Shown: positions 22,148-30,600, counted from the stretch's first letter. The stretch is DNA of 64,000 bases from Paenibacillus xylaniclasticus (GCF_004001065.1 NZ_BIML01000001.1:248001-312000), one strand, 5' to 3'. Made by a program: numbers and translations. The notes: generated by a model not told the origin, from the sequence alone.

Positions 22148-22351
22148 TTAATCATCTCTCTTGTTTTTTTGGAGCCGATTGTCGTATCTCTTTTTACTAT
22201 CGATTATGATTACGTCTATACCTCCTCTATCTCCATATGTACGCTTGCACAGTTTTTCAGCCGCTTTGTGTGCCTCTTGATACGTCGTGTATAATCTAGT
22301 TTTTCTTGTTTCCAACGATTTGAGCTGATCAATTACTAAACCTTGATACAT
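22148..22351 (-). CDS. Small basic hypothetical protein
   Basis: A 67-residue basic protein (LKSLETRKTRLYTTYQEAHK, AAEKLCKRTYGDRGGIDVII). ATG 22351 follows AGAGGATGACATTGAT. The layout helix plus C-terminal strand and a basic tail (DSKKRYDNRLQKNKRDD) suggests RNA or DNA contact; not recognised. Confidence 0.6.
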   Translation of the reverse strand: MYQGLVIDQLKSLETRKTRLYTTYQEAHKAAEKLCKRTYGDRGGIDVIIIDSKKRYDNRLQKNKRDD

Positions 22352-22399
22352 ATCAATGTCATCCTCTCACCCTCATCCGCTATCTGCGGCTTATTGGTA

Positions 22400-22819
22400 T
22401 TAAAATATTTTTGCAATCACTACAGCATCTTTAATTAGGATTTCCTCTTCGTCTGGTTCGTCATGGCGCCCTTGTTGATTACCAGCAACGATATAGCAAT
22501 GATAAGTGTCAAAATATCGGGAGCACTCTCGATCTAAATCTGCGCTACTTGCTCGACCAAATCCGGGATAGTGATGATCTGTAAGTGTTTCGAGACCCCA
22601 TGCGCTAGTACCGTTTAGTTCTGGTAAATCGTCATATTCCTCGGATCCGAATACCGGAAACTCTCTCTCATCTTCGCGGTCTGGGTTATGTTTCGACCAT
22701 TCGCACTCTTCGCCGATCTCACGAGTTTTGTCCTCGAATCGGATACCGATATAGCGGTACTCATCTTCGTGCTTGTCCCTAATTTGCTTAACAAGATCGT
22801 ACATTTCATGGATGTTCAT
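22400..22819 (-). CDS. Acidic hypothetical protein
   Basis: A 139-residue acidic protein. ATG 22819 is preferred because GGAGG lies 9 nt upstream; a longer frame to 22987 exists but has no ribosome-binding site. The sequence contains an N-terminal helix (EMYDLVKQIRDKHEDEYRYI), a His/Asp/Glu-rich middle (GEECEWSKHNPDREDEREF) and a C-terminal strand pair (YHCYIVAGNQQGRHDEPDEE). Not recognised. Confidence 0.6.
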   Translation of the reverse strand: MNIHEMYDLVKQIRDKHEDEYRYIGIRFEDKTREIGEECEWSKHNPDREDEREFPVFGSEEYDDLPELNGTSAWGLETLTDHHYPGFGRASSADLDRECSRYFDTYHCYIVAGNQQGRHDEPDEEEILIKDAVVIAKIF

Positions 22820-23859
22820 ACCATAACTCCTCCTAACTACTCGGTTAATTTGATTGCATTGTTGCGATTTACCCATTATGCTGCCATAACTAACAATTCC
22901 TTTGCGATCTCTTCTTGATATAAGATAGTTACCGCAACGTTTACTCATAATGAGGGTACGACGTACTACTATTCCGCAGTTGACCACAGTAGAGATGATG
23001 CAACAACGGAAATTTTAGTAATCATTTGTCATCTCTTCTATTCGATTGTCGTTACACTAATTATAACATTTTTGAGGAGATTTGTGAAGTATGTTTAGGC
23101 ATCTTTTATATTTTAGATTTAATATATGTGATATAGGTTTCTTATCAATAATAGTCGCGACCAATAAGAATTGTTTATTGAACTGTTAACCCGACGGCTT
23201 CATGTTACAAGGCCGATAGTTTCACTAGATGAAACAAAAATAAATCACAATTCGTTGAGAATGTCAAGACTTTTCCCCAATTTCTAAATTTTTTTGTTCG
23301 TACACTGTTCTTATTGACATTTCACCAAATATATGTTTATGCTATCATTCCCAACGAATGACTATTCGACGGGATAGCTCAAAAGCCTTGTGTATCAAGG
23401 GACGGGGGTATGTTTACATTATTTCGCTTACTAAAAGTAAGTGTATGCCGACCAACGGTTCAACTCACACACTCGACTTATTTATCGAACCGATAGAAAA
23501 TTTCTATCACAACTCGTTAAACCACTAATATACAGCTTTTTCCATAAATGTATATTCAACCACCTTCTCGCTATCGTACTTTCAATCGTAAAAACCTTTA
23601 TCTTATCAATATTTTAATCTTCCGTCCCAACTGGTAATTCCCCCATTTCGCATCCCACCTACTCATATTTCCCTTTATTTATCTACATTTTATCGATATA
23701 ACCTCAATTTTTTACCTACACCTTACAATATACAATCCTTAAAAACCCTTATAATTTCTACATTTTTACCTATTATTATTTAACTCAATTTATCGACTCA
23801 CCGATTGTAGTAAAATTACCTCTCGATTGCAGATCTGAACATCAAAAAAGAAGCAGCCA
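22820..23859. other. Long non-coding interval before the Rep region
   Basis: About 1 kb with no convincing gene on either strand. It holds a GTTTCA/TGAAAC hairpin at 23219-23235, the candidate RNA listed at 23315-23450, and then about 400 bases (23450-23850) almost free of G on the plus strand. This skew, the lack of genes and the neighbouring Rep suggest a replication or regulatory region. Confidence 0.5.
23315..23450 (+). ncRNA. Candidate structured RNA downstream of a sigma-A-like promoter
   Basis: TTGACA (23315) followed 18 nt later by TATGCT is a plausible rightward promoter. Directly after it come nested stems: GCTAT...CCC with GGG-ATAGC enclosing CGAAT-GACT-ATTCG (about 23341-23378), then CCTTG-TGTAT-CAAGG (about 23390-23404), then CTTAC-TAAAA-GTAAG (about 23430-23447). 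No ORF fits. I do not recognise a known RNA family. Confidence 0.4.
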
Positions 23860-23880
23860 TCAAACTGCTCCCAATTCCTT
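23848..23880 (-). terminator. Terminator overlapping the end of the Rep-like gene
   Basis: On the minus strand GAGCAG-TTTGATGG-CTGCTTC-TTTTTTG is an intrinsic terminator whose loop contains the gene's TGA stop. The loop and inner stem closely resemble the terminator after the recombinase at 26955-26990 (GCAG.TTTGATG.CTGC). Confidence 0.75.
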
Positions 23881-24831
23881 CTTCTGTCTTAAATATTCTT
23901 CCTCATATCGCTCAAACCGTCCATCGTATCTCGCACTCAATTTCAATTTATCTATCACATCTTTGCACTTTGTCACTTTATCCATGCAGATTGCATAGTC
24001 TTCACACACCCTAAACAATTCATAGTCATACTGGTTAACTTCTGCCCATTCGCCATCTACTTTCTTTCCCCAAGATGACGCTAGGAACTGATCCCTAATC
24101 TCCCACCAATAATCTTCAGCTACAACTGTATTGATTATATGATCTTTTGGATATTGTTTATCTTTCACTTTTTGTTTCTTACTCTGTACGGTTTCAAATG
24201 GAATTGTCCTATATATATTCTTGTCTTGTTCTACACCGCCACGCCTCTCACCTGATAACTTATACAACATTCCCTTTTGAATCATATCATTTGCATATGA
24301 TCGAAAAGTCTTTTTGGAGACACCTAGCAAATAACCGAACTCACTTTCACTAATCCAGCGTCCAGATATTCTATTACCTTGCACATTAACATTGTTAAAT
24401 CTCGAAACGGCAATATGTATAAATAGATAATTAATATTAATAGCATTATCAAACTCATCATATGTCAATTTATAAAATCCCTTATACTCAGGAACATCAA
24501 CAAAAGTAATATTGAGGGGGAGTGTGTTTCCCTTTTTAGACATAAGTAGAATCTCATCTATATCGGCAGCTATAATACCGCGTTTAATTAAAGATAAAAT
24601 ACACTGTTTAATGATAAGCCTATTCTTGCTCTCAACAGAAGGATAGTATTTCAATTTTGTGTTGTGATGTATCATATCTACATTTATTTCAATCTTATTG
24701 TCATAATTCTTATACCTATGAAGGAAACAATACAAATACATTTCATTTGGAGATAACTCTAGTTTCTGATTTATGTATATATCAGTAAATACATCGTAAA
24801 CGAATATTACATTTTCATTTTTACTGTTCAA
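23860..24831 (-). CDS. Putative plasmid replication initiator (winged-helix protein)
   Basis: A 323-residue protein. The first 160 residues look like a helix-rich winged-helix domain (LSPNEMYLYCFLHRYKNYD, IIKQCILSLIKRGIIAADI), with a second HTH-like part near residues 168-200 (SESEFGYLLGVSKKTFRSYA), a layout shared with RepA/DnaD-like initiators of Firmicute plasmids. The C-terminus is charged (LKLSARYDGRFERYEEEYL). No catalytic motif is visible, so a role as DNA-binding initiator is inferred mainly from layout and from the repeats packed directly upstream at 24892-25076. A transcription regulator is the alternative. Confidence 0.5.
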   Translation of the reverse strand: MNSKNENVIFVYDVFTDIYINQKLELSPNEMYLYCFLHRYKNYDNKIEINVDMIHHNTKLKYYPSVESKNRLIIKQCILSLIKRGIIAADIDEILLMSKKGNTLPLNITFVDVPEYKGFYKLTYDEFDNAININYLFIHIAVSRFNNVNVQGNRISGRWISESEFGYLLGVSKKTFRSYANDMIQKGMLYKLSGERRGGVEQDKNIYRTIPFETVQSKKQKVKDKQYPKDHIINTVVAEDYWWEIRDQFLASSWGKKVDGEWAEVNQYDYELFRVCEDYAICMDKVTKCKDVIDKLKLSARYDGRFERYEEEYLRQKKELGAV

Positions 24832-24891
24832 ACATACACCACCTCATTTTTCTCATCCTCAATCCAATCTCACCAATTTTATCCCCTTCCC

Positions 24892-25076
24892 TATGTATGT
24901 ACTGTATATATGTTATTACTGTATATATGTATGTACTGTATATACAGGGCAATTCATTATAGTTTAACAGTAACGTTTTACCCTACCTAGGGTAATTTGT
25001 TTATGTTAAACATTAATATTTTTCCCTAGGTAGGGTAATTTATTATAGTTTAACAGTAACATTTTACCCTAGGGTA
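24892..25076. repeat. Iteron-like repeat array upstream of the Rep-like gene
   Basis: Two copies of TATGTATGTACTGTATATA lie at 24892-24910 and 24926-24944, and two copies of ATTATAGTTTAACAGTAAC at 24956-24974 and 25042-25060. Three palindromes built from CCCTA/TAGGG lie between and after them (24979-24994, 25024-25035, 25065-25076; the last is the perfect TACCCTAGGGTA). Such a dense array in a 190-bp gap is typical of a plasmid origin or a multi-site operator. Confidence 0.75.
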
Positions 25077-25092
25077 ATTTATTAGTTTTTCT

Positions 25093-26730
25093 TTATGTTG
25101 TTTCATTAGCATCGTTCTTTATTTTGTCCTTATGATATTTATTTAGTGTTGAGTTAATTGTATTGGCTGCGAATATCTTGTGTACTTCCCATTTAGTCTT
25201 AGCATGCGGCACAAATTTTCTCTGAGCTTCTGTTGCTCGCTGAAGTTTCCATTCCGAATTCCTAATTGTATATGTATTTCTTGAAGCAAATTTTTCTACG
25301 TATGCAATCATATCCTTCATTGAATCTAATGAATGTTTCTCTTGCACAGAGCGATTTTCTTTATCCGTTAATACATAGTACATGACAAAAGTATTGTCCT
25401 TGTTTTCTATAACATAATGAGCATTAGATCCCATCGACAATGCATATGTGAGGTTATTCACTCTAAACCAATCCAGATTAGCTTCTTCTACTCTTGATTT
25501 CATGTCTTTATTGAATAATTTAATTCTTTGTGCCACCAACTCCATCTCTTGTTTCTTGCGAATTTCTTCTTCAAGCCGTTTTTGTTCAAGTTGCTTTCTT
25601 CTAATTTTCTCTGCTTTCTTCTCATCTTCATTCCGTTTCTTTGCTTGTCTATAAGTTTCACCGCTTTTCATTTTAGTTTCGAATAGGTCTGATATAGACA
25701 TCAGGTCGTGCTTCTTGGTGATATCTTGAATGTCAATAATTAAGCAATCCTTTTTATTCTCAGCCAATCTTAGCCCTCGCCCAATTATCTGCTCATACAG
25801 AATACGGCTTTTTGTCGGCCTGCAAATTACGATTGTATCTGTTTCTGGAACATCGAATCCAGTCGTTAACGCCATGACGTTTATCAATACTTTTGTTTTT
25901 TTACTTTTAAATCTATGTATAATTGTTTTACGCTCTTCTTTAGATGTATTGCCATCCACATATTCAGCAGCAATTCCTTCGGCAATGAATTCCTTGAGAA
26001 GCTCTTTACCGTGATCGCAGCCAGCAGCAAATACTAATGTTAAAGTTCGTTCTTGTGCAAATTTCTTGTATGACTCAATGATCAATTGATTGCGCTCCGC
26101 ATTGTTTACCGCCTCCTCTAACTCTCCTTGAGAAAAATCACCGTTTGTCGTCTTAACATGGCTGATATTAGTTTTGGACTGAACTAAGATTGCGTAAGGC
26201 TCAACTAGATACTCTGACTCTATCATATCCACGATAGATCGTCGGAATACAGGTTGACCAAAAACTGCAATACATTCTCTTGTATACGGCGTTGCAGTAA
26301 ATCCAATTGTCTTTATATTTTTATTTATATTTTTTAATATTTTATCTATTTGTTTGGGCGCTTGATGAGCTTCGTCCACTATCAGATATTCAAAATCCCC
26401 ATGTTTTAACATACGTTTAAGTCTATCGCTTTTTGGATGTGTTAATGATTGACGTGTAGCAACTACAATTTTAGCATCAATATTATCAATCTTGCCTTGA
26501 ACTGATCCAATATCCAATTCACTATCAATCATTTGTAACTTTTCTTCTGCCTGTTCGCGTAATTCAGTACTTGGAACAGCAATTAACACTCTACCTTTAG
26601 TTTCTGCTGCCAACTTTGAAAAGATGACTGTCTTGCCTCCACCTGTAGCACAAACTACTAATGACTTTTGACACTCTTTCATTCTCTTAATTTCTCTTAA
26701 ACATTCTTCCTGGTAATCTCTTAGTTTCAA
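25093..26730 (-). CDS. DEAD/DEAH-box helicase (SSL2/UvrB-like superfamily 2)
   Basis: A 545-residue helicase. Motifs in order: LRDYQEECLREI at the start, CATGGGKTVIF (Walker A, residues about 26-36), VDEAHQAPKQI (DEAH), GFTATPYTRE (motif III), ALTTGFDVPETDTIVICRPT and RGLRLAENKKDCLIIDIQD (motifs V and VI). After residue 350 a charged coiled-coil (AKKRNEDEKKAEKIRRKQLE) leads to a C-terminal domain. TTG 26730 overlaps the preceding stop (TTGA) and has GAGGAGTTGATTAA upstream. Probably an ATP-driven double-strand DNA helicase for replication or repair of this element; it has no nuclease domain. Confidence 0.9.
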   Translation of the reverse strand: MKLRDYQEECLREIKRMKECQKSLVVCATGGGKTVIFSKLAAETKGRVLIAVPSTELREQAEEKLQMIDSELDIGSVQGKIDNIDAKIVVATRQSLTHPKSDRLKRMLKHGDFEYLIVDEAHQAPKQIDKILKNINKNIKTIGFTATPYTRECIAVFGQPVFRRSIVDMIESEYLVEPYAILVQSKTNISHVKTTNGDFSQGELEEAVNNAERNQLIIESYKKFAQERTLTLVFAAGCDHGKELLKEFIAEGIAAEYVDGNTSKEERKTIIHRFKSKKTKVLINVMALTTGFDVPETDTIVICRPTKSRILYEQIIGRGLRLAENKKDCLIIDIQDITKKHDLMSISDLFETKMKSGETYRQAKKRNEDEKKAEKIRRKQLEQKRLEEEIRKKQEMELVAQRIKLFNKDMKSRVEEANLDWFRVNNLTYALSMGSNAHYVIENKDNTFVMYYVLTDKENRSVQEKHSLDSMKDMIAYVEKFASRNTYTIRNSEWKLQRATEAQRKFVPHAKTKWEVHKIFAANTINSTLNKYHKDKIKNDANETT

Positions 26731-26897
26731 TTAATCAACTCCTCGTCTTTCCCATCTAATATCGACACCCACTTCTTATAGATATGTATTGGTATCTCTT
26801 GTTTCTCATTTTCTAATTTTGATATATAACTTTGTGACACTTCTAATATTTTGGCCAAATCCTGTCCTTTTATTTTCTTTTTGATCCTCATAATCAT
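26727..26897 (-). CDS. Small XRE-type regulator
   Basis: A 56-residue HTH protein (KIKGQDLAKILEVSQSYISK, then LENEKQEIPIHIYKKWVSIL) that is essentially one HTH_3 domain. ATG 26897 follows AAGGGAAGAG. Its stop overlaps the helicase start, so the two are translationally coupled: a possible autoregulated helicase unit. The longer frame to 27023 crosses the recombinase terminator and is unlikely to be translated. Confidence 0.75.
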   Translation of the reverse strand: MIMRIKKKIKGQDLAKILEVSQSYISKLENEKQEIPIHIYKKWVSILDGKDEELIN

Positions 26898-26954
26898 CAA
26901 TTCTCTTCCCTTAAGCACTACTTGATCAACCTTTCTTGTAATATTTATGATAAA

Positions 26955-26990
26955 CAAAATATAAAAAGATGCAGTCATCAAACCTGCATC
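26955..26990 (-). terminator. Terminator after the tyrosine recombinase
   Basis: On the minus strand GATGCAG-GTTTGATGA-CTGCATC followed by TTTTTATATTTTG is a strong intrinsic terminator, sharing its loop sequence with the terminator at the end of the Rep-like gene. Confidence 0.8.
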
Positions 26991-27051
26991 CTCAATATAG
27001 CAAATTTCATTTTTTAAAGTCAATACATTTTAAATTTAGTTTTTCACTTAA

Positions 27052-28089
27052 TTACAATCCAATTATCTCTTGAATATGCCGAACTAACTGATTATACGCC
27101 GAGATGTTCAATTCCTTCAACATCTTTAACGCTTCTTCTTTACTTACCAACTCTAGCACAGATTCATCAAGTTTCTTCATCATACGAATACCTGCAAGGT
27201 TAGCATAATTAGGTGTATTGTCTGTATAATGATCCTTCAAGACTTGAAGAGACTTATGTCTTGTCTGTTTCTGTGCTCTATCGAGTGATCCAGACTCATT
27301 AAGCTCAAACACAGGAGCAGTTTTCCTAAGTGAGTGTGTCGTAATATGTTCGCTATCAGGTATGCCCATTTTCTGTGCCAGTCGCTTCACACAGTCCAAC
27401 ACGCTGTCTGCGGTAAGCCCTTCAAATATTCTTTCATCCTTATCTACAACAAATTGCATTAATATATCATACAATTCTTTTTCGAATGGAGCTTCAACTA
27501 ATTCTCCATCTTTATCAATGGTGCGAACAATATATAGACCTGGTTTCCTGCTAAATCTAATGTCTGCTTTTGTTATTGACAATAATGCATTTACACGAAT
27601 ACTTGTCACAGCAGCCAACAGAATAAATGCTCGTTTTTTTTCCGGATAATATTTTTCCCCTAAGGCTAATTCGGCCATTTGTTTCATTTGTTCGACATCT
27701 AGTATTCCATATTTGTTGTGTTTTACTTTTAACGGAGTTACTTTAAAAGCCATTGAATTAATATCATACCCGTAACCTTGTAGACGTTCATAAATCGCCT
27801 TAATTGCGTACATCTTCTTATTGACCGTACTTGGCTTACATCTTCCTTTAAGATAATTCTGATATTTCTCTGCGTGTTTTAAATTTAGTTTCTCATTGTT
27901 TACAGTTTCAATATCTGCTTTCGTGAGTTGATTTAGTGCCTTTCCGTGAAAGTACATAAAAAACTCTTCGATACTTTTTAAATATTCGACTTTTGTTCGT
28001 TTTGATTCGTACGTATCGAGAATAGTCATAATATCGGATTCAACATTGTTTATCCCAATATCCCGTACTTTAGCGAGGTTAGTGTTCAT
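27052..28089 (-). CDS. Tyrosine recombinase (phage integrase family)
   Basis: A 345-residue tyrosine recombinase for site-specific integration, excision or dimer resolution. Core-binding domain at residues 35-125 (VEYLKSIEEFFMYFHGKALN, KPSTVNKKMYAIKAIYERLQ); catalytic blocks are TSIRVNALLSI (first Arg), HSLRKTAPVFELNE (HxxR), and RHKSLQVLKDHYTDN (His/Lys and nucleophile Tyr). All catalytic residues appear intact. ATG 28089 follows GGAGATGATTATA. Upstream lies a 42-bp inverted repeat overlapping its promoter, and downstream a good terminator, so it is a single-gene unit. It may be the integrase or a resolvase of a plasmid form. Confidence 0.9.
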   Translation of the reverse strand: MNTNLAKVRDIGINNVESDIMTILDTYESKRTKVEYLKSIEEFFMYFHGKALNQLTKADIETVNNEKLNLKHAEKYQNYLKGRCKPSTVNKKMYAIKAIYERLQGYGYDINSMAFKVTPLKVKHNKYGILDVEQMKQMAELALGEKYYPEKKRAFILLAAVTSIRVNALLSITKADIRFSRKPGLYIVRTIDKDGELVEAPFEKELYDILMQFVVDKDERIFEGLTADSVLDCVKRLAQKMGIPDSEHITTHSLRKTAPVFELNESGSLDRAQKQTRHKSLQVLKDHYTDNTPNYANLAGIRMMKKLDESVLELVSKEEALKMLKELNISAYNQLVRHIQEIIGL

Positions 28090-28103
28090 TATAATCATCT
28101 CCT

Positions 28104-28145
28104 ATTCCCATCGATTGATAATTATATCATATATTCGATGGGAAT
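28104..28145. promoter_or_regulatory. Inverted repeat over the recombinase promoter
   Basis: ATTCCCATCGA (28104-28114) and TCGATGGGAAT (28135-28145) are perfect 11-bp inverted arms. On the minus strand TTGACA just outside the right arm and TATGAT inside, 18 nt apart, make a plausible promoter, so binding would control the recombinase. An attachment-core function is an alternative. Confidence 0.6.
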
Positions 28146-28183
28146 AAATTGTCAATACCATATTTTATATTTAAACCTTTTTC

Positions 28184-28393
28184 TCACCAGAAGTCGGATA
28201 TCCTTACATCGTACCCTCTGTTCCTCAAGAAGCTAATTACTACAACAATCGTGCTCTCATATGGTTCATAATCCTCATCGTTAAACAGCCTTGAAGCCGT
28301 ATTCCGATGCACTGGTAACTCGCTTTGTTTAATCCCTTTAGAATCACACCACCGACCAAACTTAGTTCTTTCTTTATAGTCGTAAGCACTCAT
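28184..28393 (-). CDS. Small HTH regulator (YqaH/Cro-like)
   Basis: A 69-residue HTH protein (TKFGRWCDSKGIKQSELPVH, then RNTASRLFNDEDYEPYESTI). ATG 28393 follows GGAGGGACAAGAT. It faces the tubRZ operon across a 170-bp divergent region and may control the recombinase or the switch between plasmid maintenance and lysis. Confidence 0.7.
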   Translation of the reverse strand: MSAYDYKERTKFGRWCDSKGIKQSELPVHRNTASRLFNDEDYEPYESTIVVVISFLRNRGYDVRISDFW

Positions 28394-28429
28394 ATCTTGT
28401 CCCTCCTATCTTTATACGATAAGGATGGA

Positions 28430-28545
28430 CAAAACTCTGAAAAATTATACACGCCATATAAAAAACTGTGTGCATAATGACCAAGCATGTCGAGATATGC
28501 TATATCATGCAAGACCAAACAGTATCTTTTACACACATCCATTAT
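28430..28545. promoter_or_regulatory. Divergent control region and candidate centromere (tubC-like)
   Basis: The 170-bp gap between the HTH gene and tubR contains AAGCATGTCGAGATATGC and TATATCATGCAAGACC, related inverted elements, plus promoter-like AT-rich boxes for both directions. In known TubZRC systems TubR binds a site directly upstream of tubR. No clear series of direct repeats is seen, so the assignment is tentative. Confidence 0.4.
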
Positions 28546-28566
28546 CTTCAAAGGAGGTGCAAGTGA

Positions 28567-28851
28567 ATGAATGATTATTTCCGAGACGTAGTTAGATGCC
28601 TTACAATTGATGATTTGCGCGTCATGGGATATCTTTTAGACAATGATTCAACTACGTCATTCAAAGCGATCAAGAGCAATGATGTACAGAAAGCAATCCA
28701 AATGTCAGAAGGAACTTATCGTCGAATTGTTTATCGTCTTGTCGCAAACCGTTTTGTTGACATTGTGACTATTCAAAAGAGGAACGCTATCTATATCACG
28801 AATTACGGCGTGTCAGCACTATCGGAATCTATTGAAGGAGTTGGGGCTTAA
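28567..28851 (+). CDS. tubR: TubR-like partition adaptor
   Basis: A 94-residue winged-helix protein (SFKAIKSNDVQKAIQMSEG, TYRRIVYRLVANRFVDIVTI). ATG 28567 lies behind AAAGGAGGTGCAAGTGA. The end overlaps the tubZ start as TAATG. In type III partition TubR binds the centromere DNA as a dimer and links it to TubZ filaments; both size (about 100 aa) and gene order fit. No sequence motif alone is diagnostic, so the call rests on context plus the HTH pattern. Confidence 0.75.
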   Translation: MNDYFRDVVRCLTIDDLRVMGYLLDNDSTTSFKAIKSNDVQKAIQMSEGTYRRIVYRLVANRFVDIVTIQKRNAIYITNYGVSALSESIEGVGA

Positions 28852-29957
28852 TGTTGAGCGTAGTTGGATTAGGTCAGGCAGGTTCGAATATTGCTGCGGA
28901 AGCTCATAGCATGGGGATATCAAGCGGAGCCATTAACTTTTCACAAAAGGATCTCGATGCAGTTGAAGTAAAACATAAATTAAGACTACTTGGTTCTGAG
29001 GGGGTTGGTAAAAATCGAGATTCAGCCATTAAACTGTTTCAAGATCAATGGGAAGTAGCAGTAAATTTTATTAAAGATTATTTCGCCAATTCCAAAGTGG
29101 TCGTGTTCGCCTTTAGTTCTAGCGGTGGGTCTGGCTCAGGAGTTTCTCCCATCCTTCTCGACATTGTAAGACAACTAATGCCCGAAATCACATTTGCTGC
29201 CTTCGCCATATTGCCTGAAAGCAGCGAAGCAACTACAAGTCAGATCAATTGCTTGAAAACATTTGAAGAGTTGAATAATATCGATTGTGCAATCTTCCCT
29301 ATCGATAACCAGCAAATTCGAAAATTTAATCCTTCAGTTGGCAAGAACAAATTGTACGAATTATCAAATCGGGAATCTATTAGATTGTTGAATCAAATCG
29401 TAAGTTACACATCTCTTCACTCTAAAAATGGGAATTTTGATGTCAAGGATCTAATTACCGTCCTCAATACAAGAGGAATAGCAACTATTTCAGAAGCGAA
29501 CATCTCATCACTATCACAAGGAGTCGATTTAACTCCAGAAGGGGTCGCTTCTAAAGTCATTTCCTCATGGGTTACATCTCCGTTTACACCTATTCAGAAC
29601 GAGAAGGTCACAAAGGCCGCGATAATTTTTGACGGTCAAGAGAGTCTACTAGAAGCGGTTAGACATGAACTGATGTTCAGCGGATTTAAGAATGGTATCC
29701 ACGATCTATTTGAGGGATACTATCATGAGCATTCTGGAAAGATTGTATCCTTATTAACTGGTCTTTCATGGTGTTCCGAGCGATTGAATGATATTGAATT
29801 ATCAATCAAGAACAATCAAGATAATTTAGTATCTACATTGACCACAAATGAGCAGTATCGATTTGAGGCAGATTGGATTTCTCAGGTAAAAGCCGTCACT
29901 AGCAAACCGACAAAGAAACAATCGATTAGTGATATTCTCAACAAATACAATCGCTAA
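28851..29957 (+). CDS. tubZ: TubZ/FtsZ-like GTPase (plasmid/phage tubulin)
   Basis: A 368-residue tubulin/FtsZ superfamily protein. The N-terminus has the nucleotide-binding loop VVGLGQAGSNIAAEA, and residues about 90-100 carry the tubulin signature in a variant form, SSSGGSGSGVSP, in place of GGGTGSG. Further family-like elements are FAAFAILPESSEATTSQINC and the C-terminal helices. TubZ polymerises with GTP and treadmills to move TubR-bound plasmids (pBtoxis, pXO1, phage c-st). The C-terminus is basic (TSKPTKKQSISDILNKYN), as expected for TubR interaction. ATG 28851 is coupled to tubR. It indicates that this phage-like element persists as a plasmid. Confidence 0.9.
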   Translation: MLSVVGLGQAGSNIAAEAHSMGISSGAINFSQKDLDAVEVKHKLRLLGSEGVGKNRDSAIKLFQDQWEVAVNFIKDYFANSKVVVFAFSSSGGSGSGVSPILLDIVRQLMPEITFAAFAILPESSEATTSQINCLKTFEELNNIDCAIFPIDNQQIRKFNPSVGKNKLYELSNRESIRLLNQIVSYTSLHSKNGNFDVKDLITVLNTRGIATISEANISSLSQGVDLTPEGVASKVISSWVTSPFTPIQNEKVTKAAIIFDGQESLLEAVRHELMFSGFKNGIHDLFEGYYHEHSGKIVSLLTGLSWCSERLNDIELSIKNNQDNLVSTLTTNEQYRFEADWISQVKAVTSKPTKKQSISDILNKYNR

Positions 29958-29973
29958 AGGAGAGATGCCGAAT

Positions 29974-30114
29974 ATGAATAGCGAAATGATAAATGTACTG
30001 ATCGAACTGAAAAATCAAGGAGTAGAAATTCATTTGACTGAAGAAGGTTGGAAGGAATTAATTAGACTCATGGAAGAGAGGAATCAGACTTCCAAAGTAA
30101 ACGAGGTAATATAG
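29974..30114 (+). CDS. Small hypothetical protein in tubRZ operon
   Basis: A 46-residue acidic helical peptide (MINVLIELKNQGVEIHLTEE, then GWKELIRLMEERNQTSKV). ATG 29974 follows GGAGAGATGCCGAAT. It sits 16 nt after tubZ and is surely in its operon. A role as TubY-like modulator is conceivable from position only. Confidence 0.6.
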   Translation: MNSEMINVLIELKNQGVEIHLTEEGWKELIRLMEERNQTSKVNEVI

Positions 30115-30127
30115 GAGGAGGATTGTT

Positions 30128-30292
30128 TTGAGAAAACGCAATATCTTTATTGCAGCGGCGATAGTCACTGTATATATCTTCTGTCCAGCATTCCGTTATT
30201 ACGCCATTGGAAGTTATATTGGTTACAAAATTCTATTCGATAAACCAATAAAGACCGTACAAAAGAAGCCTAAACATGAGTTAATTGGTTAG
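30128..30292 (+). CDS. Small single-span membrane protein
   Basis: A 54-residue protein starting at TTG 30128 after AGGAGGAGGATTGT. Residues 5-25 are hydrophobic (IFIAAAIVTVYIFCPAF) between positive ends (MRKRN and the tail KTVQKKPKHE), predicting one membrane span. It lies between tubZ and the VirB2-like gene. Confidence 0.6.
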   Translation: MRKRNIFIAAAIVTVYIFCPAFRYYAIGSYIGYKILFDKPIKTVQKKPKHELIG

Positions 30293-30297
30293 ATTCC

Positions 30298-30374
30298 CGT
30301 CTTTCCTACCTTTCCAATTCCCTAATTTTCAGTCAATATTCATTGTTATCAATAATGCAAACAAGGGAAAGACG
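30298..30374 (+). other. Long-range inverted repeat in the operon gap
   Basis: CGTCTTTCC (30298-30306) and GGAAAGACG (30366-30374) are perfect inverted arms about 60 nt apart. They could fold into a large mRNA hairpin between the 30128 gene and the isolated minus-strand gene at 30390-30542. Confidence 0.4.
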
Positions 30375-30389
30375 AAAGCATCACTTACC

Positions 30390-30542
30390 TTAAGTTAAAA
30401 TTTTATATTCTTTAAACAACTCAACAACTTCCCTCAACTTACTTTCACTCAAGCCGGATTGTCTCATTATCTCTTTCTCAAAGAATTCGTAACTGATTTC
30501 CCAGTTGGGTTTTACGTATTTCCAATTATCCCAAATTGTCAT
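30390..30542 (-). CDS. Small hypothetical protein, antisense within the operon
   Basis: A 50-residue protein (TIWDNWKYVKPNWEISYEFF, EKEIMRQSGLSESKLREVVE) starting at ATG 30542 after GAGGTGATTTACAA. It is the only minus-strand gene among rightward ones here, so it needs its own promoter. Not recognised; the sequence looks genuine because the Shine-Dalgarno is strong. Confidence 0.55.
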   Translation of the reverse strand: MTIWDNWKYVKPNWEISYEFFEKEIMRQSGLSESKLREVVELFKEYKILT

Positions 30543-30600
30543 TTGTAAATCACCTCTTCATCGTTTCTAATAATATTGCGCGAAAGGTCGTGTTTTAATC

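Noticed and set aside
22820-22987. N-terminal extension of the 22400-22819 protein
   Set aside because: The strong GGAGG site inside it fits ATG 22819; the upstream starts lack any such site.
26898-27023. N-terminal extension of the small HTH protein
   Set aside because: It would require translation through the recombinase terminator and has no ribosome-binding site.
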